A stretch of 64,000 nucleotides of DNA from Pseudomonas typographi (GCF_014694385.1 NZ_JAAOCA010000005.1:62001-126000); one strand, 5' to 3'. Positions 53,332 through 62,248 are shown, counted from the first letter of the stretch. Notes: generated by a model from the letters alone, not told the origin. Numbers and translations: made by a program.

Positions 53332-54249
53332 TCAGTTAGCGTCAGTGGGTGCGTCGGTGGCGCTCTGCTCGCCACCCGCTTGGTAATGGCTTTCACGCGC
53401 ATGGGCGGCCTGGGTGGTGCCTTTGTTCTTACGTTCCTTCATGAAATTGACTTCATCGGATTCGTAACGAATGTTGGTACCCAGCGCATGGCCGATGTAG
53501 CCGTGGACGAACTGCGAGGTCATGCCCAGCGAATCCATCGCCAGGTGCGTCGCCGCCTTGCCGATGGCGATCGCGTCACGCGGCAAGCGCACGATCCGCT
53601 CGGCCCACTCCTCGCCAGCGTCGAGCAATGCCTCAGGTGGCACTGCCTTGTTGATCAGGCCGATGCGCGCCGCCTCGTTGCCGTCTACCACCTCACCCAG
53701 CAGCAACATCTCACGGGCCTTGCGCGGGCCCATGGCGAGGATGTTCCAACTGGTCATGTAGGCCGCACCGGCCAACCCCATTTTTTGCTCGGGATGGCCG
53801 ATTTTGGCGTCGCTGGCGGCGATCGCCAGGTCACTGGCCTCGACGATGTACAGCCCGGCACCGACGCACCAGCCCTGCACCAGCGAGATAGTGGGTTTGA
53901 CGCAGTAAAAAATCTGCCGGAATTGCTCGACATGGCGCTTATCGAAATGCAGGCGCGCGCGCTGGCTGGGCCGGCGCGCACCTGGGTCTTTGGAAAAGCC
54001 GTATTCGGCGCCGCCGACTTGGGCCAGGTCATGGCCGGTGGAAAAATCCCGGCCCTCACCTTTGAAAATAATCACCCGCACGTCATCGTCGCGCTCGGCC
54101 CGGTCAATGTGCTCCATCAGGCGGTCGAACATTTCATAGGTCAGGGCGTTGCGTTTCTCGTCGCGGCAGAACGTGATGTACGCCCGGCCGTTGCGCGCTT
54201 CATAGCGCACCAGGTCACGAAGATCCTGTTGGTCTTGTTGTGATTCCAT
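53332..54249 (-). CDS. Enoyl-CoA hydratase/isomerase (crotonase) family protein
   Basis: The 305-residue crotonase has the oxyanion-hole segments FKGEGRDFSTGHDL and VQGWCVGAGLYIVEASDLAIA, and the catalytic-region glutamate in IGHPEQKMGLAGAAYM. The second catalytic Glu position carries a small residue, so hydratase, isomerase or hydrolase activity cannot be chosen between. A disordered tail (KNKGTTQAAHAR...) follows residue 275. The ATG at 54249 has GGAG upstream; a start at 54261 is also in frame. First gene of its operon, next to the FadR-type promoter. Confidence 0.87.
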   Translation of the reverse strand: MESQQDQQDLRDLVRYEARNGRAYITFCRDEKRNALTYEMFDRLMEHIDRAERDDDVRVIIFKGEGRDFSTGHDLAQVGGAEYGFSKDPGARRPSQRARLHFDKRHVEQFRQIFYCVKPTISLVQGWCVGAGLYIVEASDLAIAASDAKIGHPEQKMGLAGAAYMTSWNILAMGPRKAREMLLLGEVVDGNEAARIGLINKAVPPEALLDAGEEWAERIVRLPRDAIAIGKAATHLAMDSLGMTSQFVHGYIGHALGTNIRYESDEVNFMKERKNKGTTQAAHARESHYQAGGEQSATDAPTDAN

Positions 54250-54270
54250 GACTGACTCCACTTAGGCTCA

Positions 54271-54316
54271 TTGGATGAACCATTGAGATAATGGTGAGTG
54301 ATGTTTTCTTTGTCAA
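54271..54316 (-). promoter_or_regulatory. Promoter and FadR-type operator of the beta-oxidation/monooxygenase operon
   Basis: Minus strand TTGACA (54311-54316), 17 bases, CATTAT (54288-54293), then operator core TGGTTCATCCA (54272-54282). The operator begins five bases after the -10 box, so it covers the transcription start. Confidence 0.78.
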
Positions 54317-54352
54317 GCGCGCAAACGAGGCCGTGTGGCGGCGCCCGGTGCG

Positions 54353-55720
54353 TTAGAACAGGTTGAGTGGGTATTCGATAATGATCCGCAACTCATCGAC
54401 ATCCGGGTGGCGGATACCGGTGGTGGCTCGCTGTGAGGCGTGGCGTAGGCGCAGCGACAGGTCTTTTGCCGGCCCGCTCTGCACCACATAGGCGGCTTCC
54501 AGATTACGCTCCCAGTGCTTGTTGTTTTTGTCGGGGTCGTAGACGAAGCGGCGCGTGTAGAAAGGGTTGCCGCTGTGGGAGTTGTCCATGTGGTCGCCCT
54601 TCGTATAGTTCACCATGAAGGTCAGCCCGGGGATGCCGAACGCGACCATGTTCAGCCGGTAGCGCAATTGCCAAGAGCGCTCGTTGGGCTCCGCGAAGGT
54701 CGAAAACTGGGAGGCGTTGGTGAACGTAACGTTGCCGCCCATGGTGCCGAAACCCACCCAATCCAGTGGCTCATCGCCGAAGATCTTCTGGTAACCGGCG
54801 GTGAAGGTATGCGGGCCTACCCGGTAATCCACTGCCAGGGAAAACGCCTTGTTGTCGATGCTGCCACCCAACCGCTTGCCGTAGTCGTGGGTGCGGTAAG
54901 CGTTGAGGGTGAAATCCAAAGCCTGGTTGTCGCTTAAGGGTAAGCCGTACCTCAGGTAGCCGTAGTACTGGTGCCAGACGTCTTTGAAATCCGATGCATA
55001 AAAACTCAAACTCAATCGCTCATTGACGTTGTAAAGGCCGCCCAGGTATTCGACTTTCCGAGAGGTAATGCCCACGCCGTAGTCCGTGGTCAGTTCAGCG
55101 TCATGGTTGCTCGAGTCCACGCCCCGCACCGAGGTAAAACGCCCATAGTTGATCGTCAGGCCTTTCAACTCATTGGACGCCAGGCTCCAACCGGTTGCCG
55201 ATGAGGGCAACAAACGCACCGTACTGGTGGAAAAGATCGGCACGTTGGGCAACTGTTGGCCGTATTTGATGACGGTGTTGGAGACACGCCCCTTCAACGC
55301 CGCTCCCAGCGCTGAGAAGTTGTCTTCGGGGTGCCCGTCACCGTCGATCGGCATCAGTGCCAGCCCCGCCCGCCCCCCGCCGCTGTCGAGTTTCAAACCT
55401 AGCAGCGCTTGAGCATCCAACCCCACACCGAATAGCCCTTGGGTAAAACCGGAGGTGTAGTTGGCGATGAAACCCTGCGCCCACTCCTCGGCATAACCAT
55501 TGCGCGCGCCTACCGACTTGAACTGGTTCGCCCCGGCGCTGTTGGCGCTGCCATGGCGAAAGTCTCGGTTGAAGTAGAAATTGCGTGCCAGCAGGCTCAA
55601 ATGTGAATCTTCCACCAGGCCCTTGGCCTGCTCTTGCCCCGCGACCGCCAAGCTGTTCGAAAAACAGCCGGCACAGCAAAACAGCGCGCAGATCGATGCG
55701 CACACAGAACACTTAGGCAT
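54353..55720 (-). CDS. OprD-family outer membrane porin
   Basis: The 455-residue porin has signal peptide SVCASICALFCCAGCFSNSL cleaved near AVAGQEQ, LVEDSHLSLLARNFYFNRD, DSGGGRAGLALMPIDGDGHP, AGYQKIFGDEPLDW, WQLRYRLNM and terminal phenylalanine (YPLNLF). It follows the Liv-type transporter and flavoprotein genes, so it likely forms their outer membrane entry. I chose the ATG at 55720, which gives a clean signal peptide; a longer frame to 55867 does not. An AACAAAAACAA motif lies just upstream. Confidence 0.9.
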   Translation of the reverse strand: MPKCSVCASICALFCCAGCFSNSLAVAGQEQAKGLVEDSHLSLLARNFYFNRDFRHGSANSAGANQFKSVGARNGYAEEWAQGFIANYTSGFTQGLFGVGLDAQALLGLKLDSGGGRAGLALMPIDGDGHPEDNFSALGAALKGRVSNTVIKYGQQLPNVPIFSTSTVRLLPSSATGWSLASNELKGLTINYGRFTSVRGVDSSNHDAELTTDYGVGITSRKVEYLGGLYNVNERLSLSFYASDFKDVWHQYYGYLRYGLPLSDNQALDFTLNAYRTHDYGKRLGGSIDNKAFSLAVDYRVGPHTFTAGYQKIFGDEPLDWVGFGTMGGNVTFTNASQFSTFAEPNERSWQLRYRLNMVAFGIPGLTFMVNYTKGDHMDNSHSGNPFYTRRFVYDPDKNNKHWERNLEAAYVVQSGPAKDLSLRLRHASQRATTGIRHPDVDELRIIIEYPLNLF

Positions 55721-55732
55721 AGTAGGTTTCTC

Positions 55733-55743
55733 TTGTTTTTGTT
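55733..55743 (-). promoter_or_regulatory. Hfq/Crc-type CA motif upstream of the third porin
   Basis: Minus strand AACAAAAACAA matches AAnAAnAAnAA, ending 12 bases before the ATG, next to the AGAG of the ribosome binding site. Confidence 0.55.
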
Positions 55744-55871
55744 TTATCAAACACGCCGTCGTTTTTACTGCTTTGCAAACGGGTAAATCGGGACTCTGGG
55801 CAGCACGTTCCTCGGTTGCGGGATGGAATAAGTAGGGGCCACTCGCTGCACATGCGTGGTGGGGCACGCCT

Positions 55872-55920
55872 GGGCTGTTCGCCCAAGCATTGGCGCGTGG
55901 TTGTTACTGCTGGGCAAGGC
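55872..55920 (+). repeat. Copy of the intergenic repeat between porin and flavoprotein genes
   Basis: GTTCGCCCAAGCATTGGCG followed by GTGGTTGTTACTGCTGGG matches the core of the 14304 copy (GTTCGCGCAAGCATTGGCG, GTGAATGTTGCT) with a few changes. The GGTGTTTCAG end is not clear here. Confidence 0.5.
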
Positions 55921-55974
55921 GCCGCGGCCCGGCCCGGCAGCAACAGGCAATGTCAAAAGAGCGTGGCCAACGGC

Positions 55975-57426
55975 TCAGCTGGTGAGGGGTTCCGCTGCAG
56001 CGACGCTGATCGCGTTCTCGTCGATCACGCTTTGTGCGGCACGCAAACCGAACACCAAGGCCTTGGCAAGGCCACCGACATAGCCGCTGCGCGGCCCGCC
56101 TTCGATCCCGCCAGTGGCGGCACCGGCCGCGTAAACGCCGGGAATGGTTTGCCCCTGCATGTTCAAGACGCGGCAATGCTCATCGATCGCGATGCCGCCC
56201 ATGGTGTAGGTGATGCCCGCGCTCAGGCGCATGGCCAGGTAAGGCGGCTGGTCGATCTTGTGCATTTCGCTGCCCAGCAGCGTGCTCGAATGGCTACGCG
56301 CCGGCTGCAATTGGTCGCAGCGGCCCTGGTCGACCGCCAGGTTGCAGGCTTGCACCGTTTGCTCAAGGTTTGCGCCGGGTATGTTCAGTTGCGCCGCCAA
56401 TTCTTCGAGCGTTGGCGCGCTGTACAGCTGGGCCCCGCGCTCCAACAGCGTCGGGTTGGGCGGCAACAGGTAGGCGCGGCCGACCTGCTCCCAGATTTTC
56501 TGGTCCATGATCACGAACGACGACAGCGGTTGCTCCAGGGCGGCGATGGCGTTGGCCATGGCCACGCCGCCCAGCCCTTCCTCGCAAAAACGTTGGCCCT
56601 CGGCGTTGATCACGATACCTGCGGAGGCAACGATATCCAGAATGGGGTATGGCCAAAGGCTGGGGTCATTGACCGCTTCGGCGCATTGAACGTGGCCGTA
56701 GAACTTATCCAGCCCCACCAGTTGCGCACCAATGGCCTCGGCCATCAACAGCCCGTCCCCCATCCCGGTGCCGGCCCCCCGTACACACAGGTCTTGCGGC
56801 CGTGGCGAAATATAGCGGCGAACCAACTCGGCGTTGCCTTGGAACCCACCATCGGCGATCAACACCGCGCGGCCGTCGAAGCGCTTTTGCGCCTCGCCCA
56901 CCTGCACCTGCAGGCCACTGAAGCGGCCGCCCTCAAGCAGCAAGCGCCGGGCCCTGTGGCCCCGTAACAAAGTGCCGCCAAGGTTCGACAATTGCTGCTC
57001 CAGGTTATCGAGCAAGCGGTCTGCACCTTTGTCTGGCCAGTGGTTGTGAAACCCCGGCTCCCGCAGGCTGAAGGGGACCAACATGCTGCTCATGAACGGG
57101 AACTCGCCACCCTTGCCGAACACCGCGCCGTGCTCACTCAACCAGGCGACCGCAGCGGCGCCCTGGTCGGCCAACACGTCGGCCAGGGTGCCCGGGCAGT
57201 AGCCACCGGTGGCAGCGTCGATCGCTTCGCGCAACTGGGGCGCCGGCGCATGAATATCCTCGAAGGCCAGGTGAAACACGCCCCCGGTATAACGTGAGTT
57301 AGCCGGGTATTTACTGGCTTCGCCCGCTTCGAACACCACCACGCGCGCGCCCAGTTCGGCAGCACGCACAGCCGCTACCAGCCCGCTCAGCCCCGCGCCG
57401 ACCACCAACAGATCATATGTATTCAT
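55975..57426 (-). CDS. FAD-dependent dehydrogenase, fumarate reductase/KstD-like
   Basis: The 483-residue flavoprotein has YDLLVVGAGLSGLVAAVRAAE (FAD fold), NSRYTGGVFHLA, GAGTGMGDGLLMAEAIGAQ, YTMGGIAIDEHCRV and AAGAATGGIEGGPRSGYVGG, the pattern of flavoproteins such as tricarballylate dehydrogenase, 3-ketosteroid delta-1-dehydrogenase and urocanate/fumarate reductases. It probably desaturates or reduces a C-C bond next to a carbonyl in the substrate. Its ATG overlaps the end of livF (57423-57426), so it is co-transcribed with the transporter, which suggests an early catabolic step. Substrate unknown. Confidence 0.85.
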   Translation of the reverse strand: MNTYDLLVVGAGLSGLVAAVRAAELGARVVVFEAGEASKYPANSRYTGGVFHLAFEDIHAPAPQLREAIDAATGGYCPGTLADVLADQGAAAVAWLSEHGAVFGKGGEFPFMSSMLVPFSLREPGFHNHWPDKGADRLLDNLEQQLSNLGGTLLRGHRARRLLLEGGRFSGLQVQVGEAQKRFDGRAVLIADGGFQGNAELVRRYISPRPQDLCVRGAGTGMGDGLLMAEAIGAQLVGLDKFYGHVQCAEAVNDPSLWPYPILDIVASAGIVINAEGQRFCEEGLGGVAMANAIAALEQPLSSFVIMDQKIWEQVGRAYLLPPNPTLLERGAQLYSAPTLEELAAQLNIPGANLEQTVQACNLAVDQGRCDQLQPARSHSSTLLGSEMHKIDQPPYLAMRLSAGITYTMGGIAIDEHCRVLNMQGQTIPGVYAAGAATGGIEGGPRSGYVGGLAKALVFGLRAAQSVIDENAISVAAAEPLTS

Positions 57427-58172
57427 GATGCTTTACCTACTGTGCTCAATGCGGGGCTTTCCCCCAGGTAAGATTGATGCAACGAAGGGCTGTCGAGCAG
57501 TTCCCTGGCTGCGCCGTGGGCGGTGATCGCGCCGGTGCTCATCACGTACCCGTACTCGGCCAGGCGCAACGATTCCTCGGCGTGCTGCTCGACCAACAGC
57601 ATCGTCAAGCCACTGTCGCGCAGCTTGGCCAGCACGCTGAACAACAGCTCGACGATCAACGGCGCCAGGCCAATCGAGGGTTCGTCCAGCAGTAGCACTT
57701 TTGGGTCTGCCATCAGGGCACGGCCCATCGCTACCATCGACTGCTCGCCACCGCTCAGGGTAACGGCCCGCTGGCCGGTACGTTCGCGCAGCTTGGGAAA
57801 CAGCTCGTGCACGTAGTCCAAACGTTGCTTGAACAACGCCGTGCGGTTAGCACTGCGGCGCAACCGATGAAAGCCCAACCGCAGGTTTTCATCCACGGTC
57901 AATGGCCCGAATAACTGCCGCCCTTCCGGGACCTGCACGATGCCCAGGTCGACGATGTCCGGCGCCGACAAGCGGGTGATATCGGCGCCTTCGAAATAAA
58001 TCGAGCCGGCATGGACCTCAGTCAAACCGCAGATGCTGTTGATGAGGGTCGATTTACCCGCACCGTTTGGCCCCAGCACCGTGACCACCTGCCCGCGAGG
58101 CACCTTTATCGAAACCGAGCGAATGGCATCGGAGCCCTTATACCCGGCACGTAAATCAGCAACTTCAAGCAT
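57423..58172 (-). CDS. livF: ABC transporter ATP-binding protein, LivF type
   Basis: The 249-residue ATPase has Walker A LGPNGAGKST, VQVPEGRQLFGPLTVDENL (LivF hallmark), signature LSGGEQSMVAMGRAL and Walker B VLLLDEPSIGLAP. It powers a branched-chain-amino-acid-type (HAAT) importer, a family that also imports aromatic and other organic acids in catabolic clusters. The ATG at 58172 lies within the end of livG, with GGAGG upstream. Fifth gene of the livJHMGF operon. Confidence 0.92.
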   Translation of the reverse strand: MLEVADLRAGYKGSDAIRSVSIKVPRGQVVTVLGPNGAGKSTLINSICGLTEVHAGSIYFEGADITRLSAPDIVDLGIVQVPEGRQLFGPLTVDENLRLGFHRLRRSANRTALFKQRLDYVHELFPKLRERTGQRAVTLSGGEQSMVAMGRALMADPKVLLLDEPSIGLAPLIVELLFSVLAKLRDSGLTMLLVEQHAEESLRLAEYGYVMSTGAITAHGAARELLDSPSLHQSYLGESPALSTVGKAS

Positions 58173-58974
58173 GGCTGGCCCTCCGGCCGAGATAGGCCTC
58201 GATAACGTTTTCATCGACCTGAATCTGCTGCGGCGTGCCTTCGGCGATTTTGCTCCCGTGGTCCAGCACGGCGAGGCGATGGCAAAGCCCCATCATGAAA
58301 TCGATATTGTGTTCCACCAGCACGATGCTCAGCCCCTCGCTGTTGAGTTTGCGCAGCAGTTGGCCCAGGTTTCGGGTTTCCAGGTCGTTCAGGCCCGCCG
58401 CCGGTTCATCGAGCAGCAACAGCGTGGGGCCGCTGGCCAACGCCCGGGCGATTTCCAGCAAGCGCAACTGGCCGTGGGGCAGGTGCTCGACCCTATCCTC
58501 GGCGCGGGCCGCCAGGCCGACAAACGCCAGCAGGGCCATGCCTTCCTCGCGCAACTGGCGTTCGCGGCGCAACACACGTCCGGCCATGAACATCGACGGC
58601 AGCAGGCCGTCGATCAGGGTGTGGTGGAACCCCATCAAGACGTTATCGAGCACACTCATGCCGTGAAACACCCGCACGATCTGAAAGGTGCGCGCCATGC
58701 CCAGTGCGCTGCGCCGGTGCAGCGCCAAGGTCGACACGTCCTGGCGGGCAAACCCGATCTGCCCCGCCGTAGGTACCAACACACCGGTCACCAGGTTGAA
58801 CAGCGTTGACTTGCCCGCGCCGTTGGGGCCGAGCAAGCCATATACCTGCCCTTTGCACACCTGCAGCGAAACATCGTTGACGGCCACCAGCCCGCCGAAG
58901 CGCATCGTCGCCCCTTTGATGTCCAGCATCACCTCGCCCGCGGCCGCGCCAGGTTGTTGTTTGAAAGCATTCAT
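58165..58974 (-). CDS. livG: ABC transporter ATP-binding protein, LivG type
   Basis: The 269-residue ATPase has Walker A GLLGPNGAGKSTLFN, the LivG-specific insertion with ARTFQIVRVFHGMSVLDNV, a divergent signature LPHGQLRLLEIARAL (instead of LSGGQ, as usual in LivG) and Walker B LLLLDEPAAGLN. It pairs with LivF in the importer. The ATG overlaps the livM stop by four bases. Confidence 0.92.
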   Translation of the reverse strand: MNAFKQQPGAAAGEVMLDIKGATMRFGGLVAVNDVSLQVCKGQVYGLLGPNGAGKSTLFNLVTGVLVPTAGQIGFARQDVSTLALHRRSALGMARTFQIVRVFHGMSVLDNVLMGFHHTLIDGLLPSMFMAGRVLRRERQLREEGMALLAFVGLAARAEDRVEHLPHGQLRLLEIARALASGPTLLLLDEPAAGLNDLETRNLGQLLRKLNSEGLSIVLVEHNIDFMMGLCHRLAVLDHGSKIAEGTPQQIQVDENVIEAYLGRRASHA

Positions 58975-59969
58975 GGCTTGGCCTCCCCGGCCTGGGCGGC
59001 GCCGATGGCAGGGGCAACCGCCTTGCGCCGCAGCCGGCGGAACAGGGTGGGAAACAACCCAGAAAGGCCATGGGGCATGAACATCAGGAACAGCAGCAGG
59101 CAGACCCCATAAATAACCGTTTCCGACTCACCGAACGCAGTCAGCCCCTGGGGGGCTATCACCACCACGCAGGCGCCCAACAGCGCGCCGTAGCGGGTGC
59201 CCAGGCCGCCGACCACGGCGATGGTGAGGATGCTCACCAAAATCGGAAATTCGCTGAAACTGGGGTTAACCTGCCGGCTGACCAGCGCCGAGGCGATACC
59301 GGCCAACCCGGCCAACACGGCCGACAGCACGAAGATGCGCAACTTCCACGCGGTGACGTTGACCCCCAGCGACTGCGCCGCGGTTTCGTCGCCCCGCAGC
59401 GACATCAGCGCACGCCCCATGTGGGTGGAAACAATGAAGTTCTGCAGCAGCAGTACCAGCACCATCAGCAGCAACAGGGCGTAGTACAGCTCGGTACGGC
59501 TCACGATATGGCCCGCGAACTTCAAGCTGGGCACCATCATCCCCGCGGTGCCGCCGGTGAACTCGATCCAGCGGCTGGCAACCCCGGCGAACACCAGGCC
59601 GAAACACAAGGTTGCCATCGCCAGGTAGTGGCTGCGCAGCCGTAGCAATGGAATACCGATCAGCAGCGCCACCACGGCACAAATCACCAAGGCTGCGGGC
59701 AATGCAGCCGAGAACGACCAGCCGGCCGTGGCCATCAACAGGGTGAAGCCATAGGCGCCGAGCGCAAAGAAACCCTGCTGGCCCATGGAAATCTGGCCGG
59801 CATAGCCATAGAGCAAATTGAAGCCTGTGCAGAGGATCGTATAGATGCAGATGATACTGACCAGCCGCAGATGGAACCCGCTGGTCAATAGCAACGGCAC
59901 CAGCGCACCGATCAACAGGATCAGTGCCGGCCCGCCGAGCATCGAGCGGACGGTATTGGCGTTTTTCAT
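58971..59969 (-). CDS. livM: ABC transporter permease, LivM type
   Basis: The 332-residue inner-membrane permease has 8-10 hydrophobic segments and LivM features: CTGFNLLYGYAGQISMGQQGFFALGAYG (parts: LLYGYAGQISMGQQGFF), GRALMSLRGDETAAQSLGVN and VGGLGTRYGALLGA. The C-terminal tail is basic. GGGAGG precedes the ATG. Works with LivH to form the channel. Confidence 0.92.
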   Translation of the reverse strand: MKNANTVRSMLGGPALILLIGALVPLLLTSGFHLRLVSIICIYTILCTGFNLLYGYAGQISMGQQGFFALGAYGFTLLMATAGWSFSAALPAALVICAVVALLIGIPLLRLRSHYLAMATLCFGLVFAGVASRWIEFTGGTAGMMVPSLKFAGHIVSRTELYYALLLLMVLVLLLQNFIVSTHMGRALMSLRGDETAAQSLGVNVTAWKLRIFVLSAVLAGLAGIASALVSRQVNPSFSEFPILVSILTIAVVGGLGTRYGALLGACVVVIAPQGLTAFGESETVIYGVCLLLFLMFMPHGLSGLFPTLFRRLRRKAVAPAIGAAQAGEAKP

Positions 59970-59971
59970 GT

Positions 59972-60853
59972 TCAGCGCCTCCCGGCTTCGAAATCGCCCA
60001 GCAAGCCATAGGGCCTGAAGAACAGCATGGCGAGGATGAGTGAAAAGATGATCGGCTCTGCATACAGGCTCGAACCGTACCCGGCGACCAATGCTTCGAC
60101 GACCGCGATCATCACGCCCCCCGCCGCCGCCGCGAACGGGCTACCCAACCCACCGAGGATCGCCGCCATGAAGCCTTTTACGGTCAGGGTCACGCCCATG
60201 CCGACCTGGCCACCGAGCAGGGGGCCGATCAGTATTCCGACGATGCCGCTGACCAATGCACTGAAGATGAAACCAAAACGCACCACGCGGTCTGCGCGAA
60301 TACCCATCAGCGAGGCGACCCGGGCGTTCACGCCGGTCGCGCGGATGCACAAGCCGAACGGGGTGCGATACATCAAATACCACGTCACCAGCAATAAACC
60401 GGCGAACACGCCGATGATCGCCAACTGCTGTGCGTTGGTTACCAGCGGGCCGAGGTTCAGCGCCTGCAGTGAAAACACATTCGGCACCGCCAGTTGCAGC
60501 GGCCCCCAAATCAGCAGTGCGATGCCGCTGGCGATGATGGCGGCGGCCAAGGTACCGATCATGATGGTCAGGGGCGCCGCGCCGCGCCTCATCAGCGGCT
60601 GATAAACGCCGAGCTCCAACACCAGCGCCGCCAGGATCGCCACGATGAGGATCGCACCGATGGCCGCCCAGGTCGGTAGATGCAGCGTGACCATGAACAG
60701 GATCGCGGACATCACGCCGAGCATCACAAACTCACCCTGGGCGAAGTTGATCACTCGGTTAGTCCCGTAAATAAGTGAGATCGACAGCCCCACCAGGCCA
60801 TAGACGCTGCCATTGGTTAGCCCAGCCAGAAGAATGACGCCTATCTGTTCCAT
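59972..60853 (-). CDS. livH: ABC transporter permease, LivH type
   Basis: The 293-residue permease has LLAGLTNGSVYGLVGLSISLIYG, RVINFAQGEFVMLG, CIRATGVNARVASLMGI and FMAAILGGLGSPFAAAAGG, all LivH hallmarks. The ATG at 60853 has AAAGGA 7 bases upstream; an ATG at 60892 is too early. It follows livJ after a 55-base gap and is followed closely by livM. Confidence 0.92.
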   Translation of the reverse strand: MEQIGVILLAGLTNGSVYGLVGLSISLIYGTNRVINFAQGEFVMLGVMSAILFMVTLHLPTWAAIGAILIVAILAALVLELGVYQPLMRRGAAPLTIMIGTLAAAIIASGIALLIWGPLQLAVPNVFSLQALNLGPLVTNAQQLAIIGVFAGLLLVTWYLMYRTPFGLCIRATGVNARVASLMGIRADRVVRFGFIFSALVSGIVGILIGPLLGGQVGMGVTLTVKGFMAAILGGLGSPFAAAAGGVMIAVVEALVAGYGSSLYAEPIIFSLILAMLFFRPYGLLGDFEAGRR

Positions 60854-60908
60854 AGAAATGTTCCTTTGGGGGAAAGCTGGCCGCGTAAGCACGGCCGCGC
60901 AGGCAGGT

Positions 60909-62141
60909 TCAGGAGCCAGGCTTGAAGGTCGACAGGTCGGCGGCCACCAGGTGCTTACCTTTATCCGTCACTGCAACGAAGACGAACCAATTCTGGTCGG
61001 GCGGGCCATGGTGGCGCTCGGCGCTGAATTGGTAGGTGGCGCCGGCACGGCCCTGCAAACCCTGATAGTTGCCGTTGCGAACCAACGCGTCGCGGATCGC
61101 CACACGGGCATCGGCCAATTCGTCCTGGGCCAAGGCTTTTTGTACGTCAGGTTCGGCGAGCGCCTTAAGCACCATCTTCGCCGCGTCGTAGCCGAGCACC
61201 GGGTACATGGTCGGCTGCGCCTCACCGAAGCGGGCCCCATAGCTGTCGAAGAACTGCTTCACGTCGGCACGTTGCATGTCGACCGTGTTGGGTATCAGCA
61301 CGCCATCGCTGGCATCACCGGCCAGATCACGCAGGGTACTGAGCAGCGCGCTGCGGGCGACCACCCGCGGCACGCTCATCCCTTGCTGCTGCAACGTGCG
61401 TAACACCCGAGCGCCGTCGGCAGCGTAGGGAAACACGATGACCACGTCCGGATTGGCACTGCGCAACCGGCCAATTTGCGGCGACAGGTCGGTGGCGTTG
61501 ATATCGTAGGTTTGCTGGATCACCACGGTTATGCCACTGGCCTTCAACGCGGCCTCAGCGGCGTGGGCGCTGTCGGTACCGAACGGCAACGAGTTGTTGA
61601 TCAGCGCGACCCGTTTGAACCCCTGCTTGGCCACCAACTCGGCGATGGCGGCGGCATCCTGGGAATTACGTGGGCCTACGCGAAAATGAAACGGTGCCGG
61701 CATATCCGTGAGGTTGTCAGTGCCGGCCGAGAGCATCAGGTAGGGGATCTCATACTCTGATGCAATGGGGATCATGGCTGCGGCAGGTGCGGCAGGGTTA
61801 CCGCCAATGATCGCCAGCGCCCCGTCATCTTCAGCGCAACGGCTGGCAAAGGTCGCAGTCAGCTCAGGGTCGGTTTTCCCGTCGTAAGCCACCACCTCGA
61901 CCTTTTGCCCATTGATACCGCCGGCATCGTTTACTTCGGAAACAGCGATCTGAAACCCGTTGAAGCTTTGGATGCCGGTGTCGGCGGCGACCCCGCTACG
62001 GTCGTCGACATAGCATAGCTTCAGGGGTTGCCCGGCCCATGTCGCACTGCCCATGGAAGCCAGGACACAGAGCAAAATAGCGCGCCAGGTAGTAGATGGA
62101 GTGCGGACCACAAAAGGGTCCCGGTGTAGGGCGTTGTTCAT
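60909..62141 (-). CDS. livJ: ABC transporter substrate-binding protein, LivJ/LivK type
   Basis: The 410-residue periplasmic binding protein (Peripla_BP_6) has a signal peptide (hydrophobic core AILLCVLASMGSATWA, cleaved near AGQPLKL), LCYVDDRSGVAADTGIQSFNG, VEVVAYDGKTDPELT and PYLMLSAGTDNLTD. It sets the specificity of the importer. The ATG at 62141 has GGAG 6 bases upstream; a longer start at 62174 lies before the CA motif. Being the first gene, it carries both the FadR-type operator (62202-62213) and a perfect CA motif at the leader. Confidence 0.9.
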   Translation of the reverse strand: MNNALHRDPFVVRTPSTTWRAILLCVLASMGSATWAGQPLKLCYVDDRSGVAADTGIQSFNGFQIAVSEVNDAGGINGQKVEVVAYDGKTDPELTATFASRCAEDDGALAIIGGNPAAPAAAMIPIASEYEIPYLMLSAGTDNLTDMPAPFHFRVGPRNSQDAAAIAELVAKQGFKRVALINNSLPFGTDSAHAAEAALKASGITVVIQQTYDINATDLSPQIGRLRSANPDVVIVFPYAADGARVLRTLQQQGMSVPRVVARSALLSTLRDLAGDASDGVLIPNTVDMQRADVKQFFDSYGARFGEAQPTMYPVLGYDAAKMVLKALAEPDVQKALAQDELADARVAIRDALVRNGNYQGLQGRAGATYQFSAERHHGPPDQNWFVFVAVTDKGKHLVAADLSTFKPGS

Positions 62142-62152
62142 TGTGACTCCAT

Positions 62153-62163
62153 TTATTGTTATT
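62153..62163 (-). promoter_or_regulatory. Hfq/Crc-type CA motif in the livJ leader
   Basis: Minus strand AATAACAATAA, an exact AAnAAnAAnAA, just upstream of the GGAG of livJ. Confidence 0.65.
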
Positions 62164-62201
62164 GGATGTTTCACAACAGAATGTGGCGTGCCAAAGGATC
62201 A

Positions 62202-62248
62202 TTGGCTGAACCTTTGAAAAGGATGCGACAGGTGCATAGGGTTGTCAA
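62202..62248 (-). promoter_or_regulatory. Promoter and FadR-type operator of the livJHMGF operon
   Basis: Minus strand TTGACA (62243-62248), 17-base spacer, weak -10 CATCCT (62220-62225), then operator core AGGTTCAGCCA (62203-62213). The stretch from the operator to GATCC is the same as at 48.6 kb. Confidence 0.75.
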
